Below, piece by piece: positions 1 to 14,400 of a stretch of DNA of 64,000 nucleotides. Position numbers and translations under genes: made by a program. Location of the stretch: NCBI GenBank assembly GCA_013365325.1, contig JABVXV010000086.1:62001-126000 (forward strand). Direction: 5' to 3'. This DNA comes from Dipetalonema caudispina. Its lineage: Eukaryota > Nematoda > Chromadorea > Rhabditida > Onchocercidae. Under the pieces are notes generated by a model, which worked only from the letters and a program-made list of their open reading frames with translations, was not told where the DNA came from and made no database searches. How positions within the stretch are numbered: the first letter of the stretch is position 1; each line of letters starts with the position of its first letter.

Positions 1-1755
1 ATAAACAGTTAACATAAATAAATGGTTTCAAAAATGGAATTACCTTTCACAGATAATGAAGAAATTGATATGGGAACACAATGTGCAGATGAGACACCAT
101 TCCCATTCGAAAAATTGCAATTTCCATTTAGCAATCCATCGTCGGTACTGGTACCATCAACTGCATTAATATCATTTTGCTGCTGCGTGTAAGGTGATGA
201 GGAACCTCCAGGTGAATCCATATTTGCAAATAAGGACATATTATTATCAGTCTGATTAGCACTACCAAATAGAGTTGGAAATTCCCACTCGCTATCCTCT
301 TTTTTTATATTCCCAAGAAGCGAATTTGCTGCTGATTCTGTTCTGCAAAACATTAACATTTGAAAATGTTTTCAGTTTTGAGGTATTTCCAATACAAAAG
401 TAACCAATTTTTTCAATGTATTATCTTAACGAATATTATTTTTAAACTTCAAGTATTTTCACATCTACTATGTAATTTTATGCCAAATCCCATAAAATTA
501 TTATCAGTTCCTACTTATGGCTACTTAATTTTTTACTCCTCAAAAAATTGTGATGTTCCTAATGCATTATTTTTCATTAATCAAAAATATGGTCACGTGG
601 AAATGATTTCAGGAAACTAATTCGCAAGAAATCGCTATCATAGTCCTATAGCAAAATCTCATTTAAATAGCAAATCCCCAAAAATTAAGAAATATTGATA
701 AGTAAGACTTTGAGGGAAGTGTTTCGCTGATCACTACCTAGAACTGTTAAGTCAAATACTTCTATCTGTCGCATTAATCGCTTTTCTCCTTTTCCCAAAA
801 ACTTCCAGGGAAACACAGTATTAAATCGAGTCTACATTTCAGCAAAATCTGCTTTTTCATTCGATACCTGTGTCCTGTTCTTCGCCATTACGGTACAATC
901 GAGGATATGTTAATTGTATGACTAGCTATCTGTTACACTATCACTGACTTACTGCACATATAACAGTCCGGGATTTTTATCAGATTCTCTTCCGCGATTT
1001 GAAGAAGAATCCCTGATTTTTTTTAACTTTCTACGTACAAAAGCACTTACGATTGGGGGGGTACAGCATTAAGGAATTCATCGAGAAATTGCATTTCTGA
1101 AGTAAACATAAATGCTGGTCCAAACTGTCCCGAGGTTCGGTACCGCTGTACCAGGCTTTTCCATCGATCTCTTGATTTTGTTACGGACACTGAAACATAG
1201 TTTGTAATTCAATTATTGTTATTGTTTCCAAATTCACCGCTTAATATCAAACAAACCGACTATGAGAGGAAATATCAGGGAAAGATATTCTGGAGAAATA
1301 TGGAGAAATATACCGAAAAATTAAGCTAAATTCTAGCCATGGACAATATAGATCATAAACGTATATATAAATACTCAAAATAAATTCCCATCTTGGAAAA
1401 GAATTTCTCAGATATGGAAGTAACTTAAAAACAAGGTAAAATTTTCTCATAGATAAAAAACCACGGGAATATTAGGATATTATGATGAACACTACCAAAT
1501 ATCCCGATATTTGACCATAACGGACGGAACAACTTTTTCTTCAATCTCAATAAATACTGATAAACGGAAGCACAGAAATGAAAATTTCCTACCTTCATTT
1601 GGTGAGAAGCCACGTTTGAACAATGTTTCACTAACAAGTTTCCATGCCTCATTACGCTTTCGCACATTTCGGAAATCCGGATGTGCTCGATCGTAAAGTA
1701 CCGGTAATTGCCGTACAGCTTCAATTAAACTTCGATAATAGGAATCAGATACCAT
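1..1755 (-). CDS. MADF-domain protein, 5' part (gene continues beyond left edge)
   Basis: Three exons join in frame on the minus strand: 1755-1593, 1189-1051 and 342-44, with GT-AG borders and matching phases (1, 2, 1). The first exon opens with ATG directly after TTTTGCAG, so it is either trans-spliced there or is an internal exon. The first about 95 residues read as a MADF domain (Myb/SANT-like DNA-binding fold): LIEAVRQLPVLYD, the tryptophan in NEAWKLV, then RDRWKSLVQRYR and an aromatic-rich end. A Ser/Asn/Gly-rich, low-complexity acidic tail follows (exon 3). MADF proteins are sequence-specific transcription regulators in insects and nematodes, and many carry a C-terminal BESS motif, which would lie outside the window. 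At position 44 the frame is left open at a donor site (G then GTAATT), so more exons are expected to the left. Domain call is firm; target genes cannot be inferred. Confidence 0.8.
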
Positions 1756-2407
1756 CTGCAAAAATTCAAATTTGTCATCACAAATATGTAACAAATGATT
1801 TTTTTTTTTACATTAATCAGTAAAATGCTGATCATATTTTCCCTAGACATTATTAATACCTTATTTATACATTTGTGATGAATTTTTTTTTAATTAAATT
1901 AAAAATAAACATTAAAAGTTAAAACACGAATTATTATTTGACACCGTTCCATTTTAAGCAACTCTAACATAATCCAATCCAATGCAACAAATATGCATTT
2001 TCATTTAATGAGCTAACATAACAAATATAAATATTTTATACTAAATTTTTTTCCCAATTTCTTGTCAATCAATTATATGCTAATTAGATTACTAATATGA
2101 CAAGATAAACCAATCACTTTATACTATCAAGAATGACATACTAACCTAACCCGATAATGAAGAGAGCGGATATCCGTCTCCTGATAATTGCCAGAGTACG
2201 AGAATGAAATAAACAAGGGAAAGGAATGAGGTATTTTTTTTTTTTTTTTTTTTTTTTACCTCAACCCTAATAGAATAGTTTGCAAAAATAAATGTATCAG
2301 CAAAGATGAAGGAAGAGCGGTGGTGGTTAAGTGTGGTAGAGCAGGTGATGAGGTGATGTGGTGTGGTAAGAGGAAGGGGGGGGGGAAAGAGGTATGAGTG
2401 AAGAAGG

Positions 2408-2488
2408 AGATGTAGTAGTAGTGGTGATGGTGCTGGTGGTGTTGGTGGTGTGGTAGTGGTAGTGGTAGTGGTAGTGGTGGTGGTGGTG
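2408..2488. repeat. GGT/AGT-type trinucleotide low-complexity block
   Basis: An imperfect run of GTAGTGGT, GGTGGT and related triplets. On the minus strand it gives artificial His/Tyr/Thr-rich reading frames, which I do not regard as genes. It lies inside a locally GC-richer segment. Confidence 0.8.
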
Positions 2489-2689
2489 CGGTACGAGAGT
2501 TAATGCTAGGCGATATAGAGGGAGGGAGCATCGGGAGAGGGCGGGGGGGATCGGTCGATGCTCGGGTTGGAATTGGGATAGCGAGATAGGCACTCCCCTC
2601 GGGCAGACATTATCATTGCCTAGCTTCCCCATTTTCTTTTTTTCTCCCCCCCCCCTCCTTCTCCCATCTCAATATCGACCATTTGATAT

Positions 2690-2716
2690 TGAGCAAGGCC
2701 GTGTTTGCCTTGCTCA
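2690..2716. other. Perfect 10-bp hairpin followed by T5
   Basis: TGAGCAAGGC (2690-2699) and GCCTTGCTCA (2707-2716) are exact reverse complements around a 7-nt loop, CGTGTTT. A run of five T (2717-2721) follows directly. A smaller AATATC/GATATT pair (2671-2676 and 2685-2690) touches the left arm. The stem is too short for a microRNA precursor by itself. It could be a structured RNA end or a protein site; function unknown. Confidence 0.45.
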
Positions 2717-5700
2717 TTTTTGCTATTCTTGACAAGAGGTGGAGAGGAGGGATGTGCCCGGCCGGAATGACAGTTTCTCCTCGATACGACGACCGGTGTG
2801 AAAATCGATGGTAACGGGAGGGTGGAGTTGCTATCGAGAATTCCATTCTTTCTTTCTTTATCTCTTCCAAACTTTTTTCATTCTTTCCCTCTCTTTCTTT
2901 CATTACTTCAGGTTTTCATCATTTTCTCTCTCTCTGTTTCTCCCGGGTAAGAATAATATCCACGAAATATTCCGGGGAAAAAGAGTTAGCGATAGAGAAA
3001 GAAAGCGAAGACATATAATTCTATGAATCCTCGAATAGACACATCTGTTGATGTGACATCAATGTCGAAGAGAGAGGGGGAAGTGTAATAATTTGCTTGG
3101 GCGGTGGTATCTCTCGGATACTATCTCTCGATGTGTTGTGATGGTCCCTTTCATTCTATTGGGACAGAGATGGTCCCCTCATTATCGTTTAGAGTGAATT
3201 GGGGAATAAATGAAGCTGCTGAACAAATTGATAATGCTTACCTCAAAAAACATCCCGGGAAATCTTGTGATAAAAATGCATTAAAATTTACGGTATCTGA
3301 AGGTTATAATAATATCACTCGAAAATACATTTGATTTTCAAAATTTAAATTTATAAATCAAACTTTATTTGTAGATCTAAAAAAGGTGAATGAACCTATT
3401 TAGAAAGTTTGAAAATTAACCGGGAAATATTGAGAAGAAAATACGAAACTCTTTGATATTAATCGAAGTTAAGTAGTAGTAGTAGTACTTTGTCAGTTAT
3501 AACTATGTATCAATAAGTGTAATATATCAGTACGAATATCCAATGATGATAAGATTCATACTTAATACTGGTAAGAAGTTTTGCATAAACTGAAATTTAA
3601 GTAATTTCGTACCATCAATTACTTTATTTGGTACATATATCGAAGCATTTCTGAATTCATAACAAATTATTTCTTTCCAAAAAAAAAAAAGAACCCATTA
3701 AAATCCAGAAAATATGTCTCAAAGATGGAGAAAAATAGAACATGATAGATAATGATAAAAATGTGATAAAAATCTGGCAAGTTTCTTTTTTTTTTTTCGA
3801 GATATTGAAAAATTTTTTGAAATTAGATCCATAACCTTGCATTGCTTCATCATTTCGATCTCCGAAAGAGGAAAGTGGTCATAATGTTATAATTTCAAAA
3901 TCAGCGAAAATTCTCAAAACTTGGCAAATTAGCTAATTTCGTAACATTATAATATTTTGCTAGAAATGCCGTATTTTAATGATAAGGCCCAAACAGTTTT
4001 CCACTTCTTGAAACTAAATGGCCTGAAAACTGAAGTCATATCTAAAGCCTTAATTGTAATAATACAATGCTTTGATAATAATTTATTGAAATGTACTTAA
4101 ATCAAAGCAGGATTTAAGTCTATGCGATCGTTGCATTATATGAGGCAATTTATTACTTAGCAAAATCATTTGATAAATAATTCAATTACCATTCAATTAC
4201 TGGTTAATTAAACATGCCTGTATGCAGAATATAAATCAAAAATCTAACTTAAGCTTTCAAATTAAGCATAAGGGAGGAAAAAAAATAGTTACTCATTAAA
4301 AGTGTAATTTTTGCAGAATAATTTATTACTTACTTTTTTTGCTAAAGAATGTTTCATTTCTGATGTCTAATTTTTCTCTTTAAACTGCAAAAAATTAAAT
4401 TTTTCATCTTATTTTAATCTAATTTTCCAAAATTACAAACTTTGCATAATTATCAATTCATTTGTAAAGATATATAATCTGTGCATTATATTGCAACAAA
4501 TTATTTTTTTTTTACAAATGCCATTGAGCAATAATTTTATTCAAAAAATTTTCAAACAAAAACAAAAATTTAGAAATTATCCTGAATACTGATAAATATT
4601 TTCAAATCTATAATCCTATTCTTAGTAATATTTACAAATGAATAAATTAAAATAATTTAATGGAAGTTATTAAAAGTAACGAAAGCAAAAAAAAAAAAAA
4701 AAAAAAAAAAACAGAATTTCTTATAAATATGTATTTCTTCTTACTGTATGCTAAAAATTTTGTATAAATTTGAAATATCCGTATAGAAACATTGAAATAT
4801 TTGGAAAGATTTATGAGATTAAATGTAATAATTGAAATTTCCAACAATTAATGACATTAGTAAGCCTTTTAATTTCCTAAACCATCGGCATTTTTTCTTT
4901 TTTTTTTTTTTGTCCAATGTTTATAATTTTTACAAGGAAAAAATACAAGCAAACGAATGTTTTATTAATATTTTTCTTTCTTTTTTTTCAGTTCTATTTT
5001 AAGTAATACATTTTGTCTGAATTTTTAAAAAAAAAATTAAAATTAAATTAAATAAGATAATATGTGTGTCAAATGATTGATACAGATGGATAACATTTTT
5101 GCTTGGCTTTGTGGAAAAATTAGTAGAGAGATTTGTAGCTGAAACTTTTAATTTTTTTGTTTTTTTTTTGCAACCCCAAAAAATTATACCATATAGTTTG
5201 TAAATTTGTGAAACATTCCAACAATACATTCCGGAGTTATTCCGGAAAAAATCATTCATTTGGGAAAATTTTTAATCCAAAATTTATTACCACCATATGG
5301 GATGATGGACAGAATAGTTTCATAGAAATGCTTCAAATGTTTATAATTAAATTTTTACGCTACTTGTGTAGTCTTTTGCTTTTTAATATTTGCATTGATA
5401 TAATCCCTCACAATATTCTTCTGGTCATTCTTGTCATTATACGGTCCCTACCTCATTTAGCTACTTCATCATACTGCTACTTTTCTCCACACAAATTTCT
5501 ATATTTGATATATTTCTCGATTAATTATTTTTCATTTACCAATGAATCCATTTTATCACTTTGACATTCATTATCAGACCATATTTTTCATATGGAAAAT
5601 TTCAGATAATTGAAAATGTTCCTCATATCAATTAAAATATGCTTACTTGTCATATATGATTTTATGTTATCTTAGGTCATCATCGATTGATGAAAAAAAA

Positions 5701-6484
5701 AGGCTTATGATATTAGCTGTTGAAATAATTTCATCTATTTTAACAACCCAAATAGAAAAAAAGATATTATTGAACAATCAATAAATAGCAATGATGCCAT
5801 TTTTGTATTGAAATAATTCTTCTTCTGTCGTATTTTTAATACTGACAATGGTTTTTTCTTTTTTTATTTTGATTGGCTATTCATTTGCCCAATACAACAA
5901 ATAGAGAAAGTTAGCTGTTGTATTACGTAAGTGAAAAGTATGGTATTTGTCATATGATCCCTTCGTTGTCGTACTCTCGTAAATAAAAAGTTACATCATC
6001 TTCTTTTCTTACCTTTGACCTCGAATTCTTTCCCCAAATTCGACTGTTTTCGTTTTTGGTTTCTGCCAAAAAAGAATGAATGTGAAATTATTTATTCATT
6101 TCGATTCATAAAATTTATGATAGCATATGATACAGAAAAATAATTGGATATTGTTGCAAAAAAAAACAATAATAAATAATACGGAAATCAATAAGAAGTC
6201 TATAAAAATTGAACTTCCGCATATTTCCTCGTATCTTTTCCTCATCTTTACCGAATTACTTTAGCTATGATAATCTGGTCATGATATTTCCAATCGTTTT
6301 CTGCTACAACATTTTTTTCGGCTTAAATTATTTATCCGATTTGGTCGATCATGAAATCATACAACATTCTGTGCTATAACAGTTTCGGAAAAACATATTT
6401 TTATTCTTTTCCTTGGCTCATTTTTTTCTTGTCCAATAAAAACGAAACATTATAATATAGATCGGTACAAGGGAAAAGCATGAT

Positions 6485-6735
6485 TCATTGAATTTGTGGC
6501 TCTTGGAGAGCCGTTTGAAAGGCACTCTTATTAACTTGAGCAATTAAAAATTTCGTTATGGTACCATGCAGCATACAATGCCGCTTCATTTCGTAGGTTG
6601 CCAGGTTTATCACGTCTTCAAAAACAATTTGTACAAAATTGAGCAATACGGCTAACCGGAAGTTAAAAGAACCTGGCCCGTACGGTAAACCCACTGAAAG
6701 AAGTCGGTGCTTTGGTGAGGTGGCATTTCCTCCAT
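6485..6735 (-). pseudogene. Divergent histone-fold gene (H2A/H2B-like) with an apparent one-base frameshift
   Basis: From 6694 down to the stop at 6485 the minus strand encodes a long amphipathic helix (LAVLLNFVQIVFEDVINLA), a short loop with a Thr-Ile pair, and a second helix. This is the alpha2-L2-alpha3 order of a core histone. The helix can be aligned with H2A ([14 protein letters not shown]) or with H2B ([16 protein letters not shown]); I cannot decide between them. It ends after about 18 further residues, so an H2A-type docking tail would be missing. An ATG at 6735 lies 52 nt past a TATA box (6794-6787). Its frame gives STDFFQWVYRTG, which could be helix alpha1, but stops at 6652. The two frames would join if the A4 run at 6665-6668 had one more base. 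Alternatives: base-call error, true pseudogene, or an unrecognised intron ending at TTCTTTCAG just before 6694. Confidence 0.42.
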
Positions 6736-6786
6736 TGCAGCTACGAATGGTACCAAAACAGTGTTTGGAAAGAAGGTGAGTATGAC

Positions 6787-6794
6787 TTTTTATA
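6787..6794 (-). promoter_or_regulatory. Putative TATA box of the minus-strand histone-fold gene
   Basis: The minus strand reads TATAAAAA here, 52 nt before the ATG at 6735. This spacing is close to that of the plus-strand partner (TATA 7288-7295, ATG 7354). No transcript evidence is available. Confidence 0.4.
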
Positions 6795-7287
6795 GCTTCG
6801 TAAGTGGGAGGTGATTAGGGGAAAGGTCAAGCTAGAGAAAAGAAGGAAGAGAAAAAAAGAAGGGAAAAGTACAAAAAGTGTATTGCTATCTATGAGGGTA
6901 TTGAATGTAGGACAGAGTATCCGATCAATAGTAGGGTGTGACCTCTGGTCAATAGTAGGTATGATTTTTTGGCAGGGAAACAAAACTTCAATTTTGGAAT
7001 GTATTGAGGTAACAATTTTAATTTAGTGCATTTTTAATATTTAATTAATTATCTGCTCCTTCATACTGAGGGTGAAACTATTGTAGTTTTATGATGAAAA
7101 AAAAAATGAGAAATGAATAAAATAATGTTGGGATTTATTCGCTATTAATATTGTTAATTACACAGTAGTCGAAAGAAATTGTGATAGTAAACAATTATTA
7201 CTCACTTTTAAGATATGGTAACATATTTTATTGGTAGATTTTTCTCCAATTCACAATGAAATAATGAACGAAGTTTAAATTAAAAAT

Positions 7288-7295
7288 TATATAAA
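7288..7295 (+). promoter_or_regulatory. Putative TATA box of the H2B-like gene
   Basis: TATATAAA lies 58 nt before the ATG at 7354, a spacing that suits a short-leader histone-type gene. An acceptor-like TTTTCCAG ends at 7332 between the two, so a trans-spliced leader is also possible. Confidence 0.4.
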
Positions 7296-7353
7296 ATGAA
7301 CCATCGTTATATATTTTCAAAAAATTTTCCAGTAGTTCCGATGTTTACTGCAT

Positions 7354-7689
7354 ATGAAAACGGGACGAAGACTGCGACGAAAGAAGATACGATTTTCGCG
7401 GAAGCGACGTCGAAAGAATCGAACTACTTCAAGTACATCATACTCAGGAATACCGAAATCTTATTCGGCGAAGATTTTTGGGGCACTGAAATCGCTCGAT
7501 CGGGCAAGTGTAACACAAGCCCAGCAATTAATGAACCAGTTTGTGAATGCAATGTTTCAACGATCAGCACAGGATGCCCTCAATGTAAATCATCTTCAAC
7601 CTCCTACATATTACTTATTCACCGTACGATTGACCCACAATCAAACGATCGGTCGAGTTGCAGCTACCAATCAACCACCATATCATTGA
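7354..7689 (+). CDS. Highly divergent H2B-like histone with Arg-rich N-terminal tail
   Basis: An intronless frame of 111 residues. Residues 1-24 are very basic (RRLRRKK, RKRRRKNR). From about residue 36 the sequence follows H2B: SYSAKIFGALKSL matches the alpha1 segment [13 protein letters not shown] of the ordinary H2B in this window, and QLMNQFVNAMFQRSAQDA matches alpha2 ([17 protein letters not shown]). A shortened loop and a weaker FTVRL segment (alpha3, TAVRL in H2B) follow. The usual C-terminal Lys/Ser helix is replaced by a Gln/Pro-rich end. The pattern recalls sperm- or testis-type H2B variants with protamine-like tails, but no named family is recognised. It is divergently paired with the histone-fold gene at 6485-6735. 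An out-of-frame ATG at 7341 opens an overlapping 151-codon frame (to 7793); the histone similarity favours the 7354 start. Homology is firm, expression and role are inference. Confidence 0.68.
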   Translation: MKTGRRLRRKKIRFSRKRRRKNRTTSSTSYSGIPKSYSAKIFGALKSLDRASVTQAQQLMNQFVNAMFQRSAQDALNVNHLQPPTYYLFTVRLTHNQTIGRVAATNQPPYH

Positions 7690-8584
7690 TTATCAGATGG
7701 TTCCGTCGAAGAGATGTCACCCGGTTATTGTCGATTACTAGGCCACTTTCTTATAACTATTTGATCAATTTGTGTTATCACTTTTCTCGGTGATAGTACA
7801 TGATTAACATTCTGATTGTATCTCTTCTTTCAAACGATTCTGATTCTATTCATCCATCTGTTGAAAAAATCCAGCTAGGCTTTTTTGAAATTATTCTAAG
7901 TGCCAATAGTACCATAATACCATTATCAATATAAAGTTGTAATTATCATCTGTATTCTGATAATCAGCGAATGGATAAGAACAGTTTTCATTGCATTAAT
8001 GTATCATATTTTTAAATGTATCATATTTTTACTGTTGTATCCAACTGTCAGTGACAATTAAAGATAAGCCCACTTCTATTTCGGTGACCGATTTTGTCTG
8101 TCAGGGCAACGGAATAACCCTTGATATGCAGCCTTGGTGCGATTACTCTTACATTGGATAGCAAACCTTCGAATTTTATATAATTCTAGTAGAACCCATA
8201 CTTTCATGTATTAATGCTATACATCCAAATCGGCTTCAATTAATTTAACTTTATTCATTGCAGAAAGAAACATATTAGAGAACATGAGAACAACATGATT
8301 CTGATGAATTAATACAAGGAATAGCACGCCCAGGCCAACACTCATTAGACAAATTCCTAGGTAAATGGCCTATAGAGGGGAAACACTGGTATGACTTCCA
8401 TGACTTTGAAATGTCAACATACACTGCATCATAACAGTGAAAATCATAAGCACCAAATTAAAAAGATAAGACTATTTCCAGAAAATATATAGCCCTTCTT
8501 TGTCAATGAACCTCACTCCTAACAAATCATGATGAGATCATTTCCAGAAAATTTCTGACTACACTGAAAATTAAGTGCATAAAA
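7690..8584. other. Spacer between H2B-like gene and H2B
   Basis: This holds the 3' ends of the H2B-like gene (+) and of H2B (-). I looked for the 16-nt stem-loop typical of replication-dependent histone mRNAs next to both stop codons and did not see one. No other gene is apparent. Confidence 0.55.
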
Positions 8585-11489
<2,905 letters not shown>

Positions 11490-14400
11490 ATTTAAATATA
11501 CGTGAATGGCAAGGACAAAAAAAAAAAAAAAGAAGTGGCTGATACGTGAAGGATAAATTAGAAAGACGTAGCGGATAACAATAACAACAAACGTGATGGT
11601 TATATGATTTTTTTGTATTTCTTTATTTCTTTTTTTTTTTTTTTTCTTCTATAATGTAATTTCATAATTTAACTTTAATTAATTAAAATCATTAAAAGTT
11701 TTATTCATATAGTTATAGTAGAGCATTTTTAATGGATTTTCAAAATTAAACTTTAGTTCGATACAAACATCTAATAATCAATCGATTAATTACTAAAATT
11801 GTTAGTATGATGTGCTATTGTTTGTCAATGAAAATTGAAGTAAGCATGATTAAGCATTAATTCATATCTAAGAAATTATCCATAAATGATGATTGAAGTG
11901 ATTTTGAAAGTGCTTTTTAAAATTGTTTAATTTTCTTTTTTTGATGAGTGGAAAAGGAATAAATCGACAGAATTATTCCTCTAATATAAACATGAAATTG
12001 AAATGAAATGATGATTTATTGTATTGGTTTTTAATGTTTGCATTGATCTCGGGCATTATTAACATATTAACATTGTATTTTTATAAATCAAATAAAATTT
12101 GAATTGTTGAATACAAAACATTTATCAGTGAACAAAAATGAGTGTAACAAATTTTTGTGATAAATGAATACTAAGCAAATGTGATAAATTGCAAATATTT
12201 CCATGTTATCACTAATTCTTCACTTTTTATCATCTTAACTGTTCGTGTTATCAGTTCTTTAATTTATTTCTGAAGAAAGGTTAGTAAAAGTTAAATATCT
12301 GGGAGAAAGTGTAAAAGTACTGTAGTGATAAACTCAATCTTTGTCTTTTTTATCAATTAGACAATTTATCTTATCAGTTACTGAAAATACAATATCTGTT
12401 GTAGCTAATTTGTTTCTGAAAGAAGATTGATAAATTGCTTTCAAATTGATAGTAATTAGAATAAAAGTGACCATTAAAAATAAATATTCATTGATAAAAT
12501 AGAATTTTGACACTTAATACATTCGGATAGGAGATAATCCATTATCGTATATATCAGGAAATAGCGAAGAAGTTCATTGTTAAAGATATGCAAATGTTTA
12601 ATGTGTAAAAAAAACATTGATACACGTTGAAATTTTGACGTAACGTACGCTAGATGTATATTTTAAAGAAAATATTATCAGTCAAAATATTATTTGCAAG
12701 AAAAAGAATTAATTGTTTTTGATAATTTTTAGTTCAGAGAATACATGGTGATATTATTATTAACTAATTAATTACAGTAATAAAAAAATTGAACAATTTC
12801 CGATATTAGTTAAGTATATACATGTAAAAATTGTCAACAATATATTAATGATCATAAGGATAGCTTCTTTTTTTTTTCTTATCATTATTAATTAGGCATT
12901 TCATTTAAGTTATTTAAAATTGTATGAACTAACACATGATCAATGAACTGATAACTGCATGATAAAATTTGAGTTCTGAATTACATTTTGATTGTAATTT
13001 CATTTCATTTCACAATTGCTAAAATTGATATTTCACCAATTTCATTGACATTGAGAGCTGTTTAGTAATCCGTATTTCAGGAATTCCTATCCGTAATTTA
13101 TTTAATAGCTGGAAATGCATAATGAAAATGTTAGCAATAATTACAAGGGTAACGATATCAATTTGAATAATAACAATAATAATAGTTATAGTTTAACTAA
13201 TAGCAATAATAAGAAGACTTAAAAAGATGAGTGGAAAAGTTTTACGAATTTTGATTATATTCAAAACGATTTATTAAGTTTAAAATTGATAAATAGTGTT
13301 TAGTATTCGTTCTATAAGTCTAAAATTTCATAGCTTCCATATCATCAATATTGACCTTTGTTATTGTTAATTCTTGACTTGCTCAAATTCTGAATGTCAA
13401 AATTTACAAATTATAAAAATGAAAAAGCTACTATAGTTGAAATGATAATTTTCAATTCTTTAATTCTACATCTCTTTTAATAACACTGATTTAAATTTAA
13501 CAAAATATGCAAATTTAAATAATTTCATCAAATTATTTTACTTTATTTCAAGTAACAAATGTATTCTATAAATATGCTTATTACTTGTTGTAGTTAAATG
13601 TTAATTTTAACACATCACTTTTAAATATCACATCAAATTTTATACGCATCATTTAAATATTACATTATCACATTTAATTATACCGATAATTTGAAATTTT
13701 CTCACATATATTTTACTTCATCATCTATTTTTATCTATTAGCACTTAAATTATTTTTCTCCATTTTTCTTTTCTTTGTTTTTTTCTTTTTTTTTTTTTTA
13801 CCAACAAAATTTGAAATGTTTATTCATTATTGTTTTAGAAATTGATAAGCAAATAAAAATCACTGAAATGAATGATCATGGATATTGATTTTCTTCCTTG
13901 GGAAAAATACATACCGTATAGGTTAATTAGACAATTGTAAAATCAAGTTTAATTATCAATGTTATGATGTAGTACAGTAGTATTATTTGGGTAATATCTA
14001 TATTTCTGGTACTGTTATGTTTCATTCGTAATGCTTTGGGAAATATTACTGCATGAGGTTAATCGGGCAATTGTGAAATTAAGTTTAACTATCAATTAAT
14101 TATTACTGAAATATAATATAATTGATAATACTAATATCATATTCATTCATATTATTGTGATGATCGAAAATTTAAAAGAATTTGTTTGAATAATTAATCA
14201 TTAGATAAATTATATATATTTGATAATTTCCTGAAATTATATTCAAGATTGTTACATTTTTGTTAGCATTTATTCTTTTTTCGATTATGTTTTCAGAATG
14301 TAACTTATAAGATTTTAAATAATTCTTCTGAAATAATTAGCAGAAAATAAGTTCCGGTTGATTTCATCTTTTTTTTTTTTTTTTGTTTTCCAGACAAAAC

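Larger units (their letters stand above)
1756..6484. other. Gene-free stretch left of the histone cluster
   Basis: I find no exon with family resemblance on either strand. Open frames here are short and low in complexity. The part from about 2330 to 2830 is richer in G and C than its surroundings and holds the GGT-type repeat and a hairpin, both listed separately. The rest is AT-rich with poly-A/T runs (for example around 4685-4710). It probably includes the upstream region of the MADF gene, which is transcribed to the left. Confidence 0.6.

Noticed and set aside
2256..2632. Minus-strand frames rich in His, Tyr and Thr
   Set aside because: They come from the GGT/AGT repeat and have no domain or splice context.
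7296..7340. ATG at 7296 as start of the long overlapping plus frame
   Set aside because: It touches the presumed TATA box, so it should lie upstream of the transcript start. The frame itself has no family resemblance.
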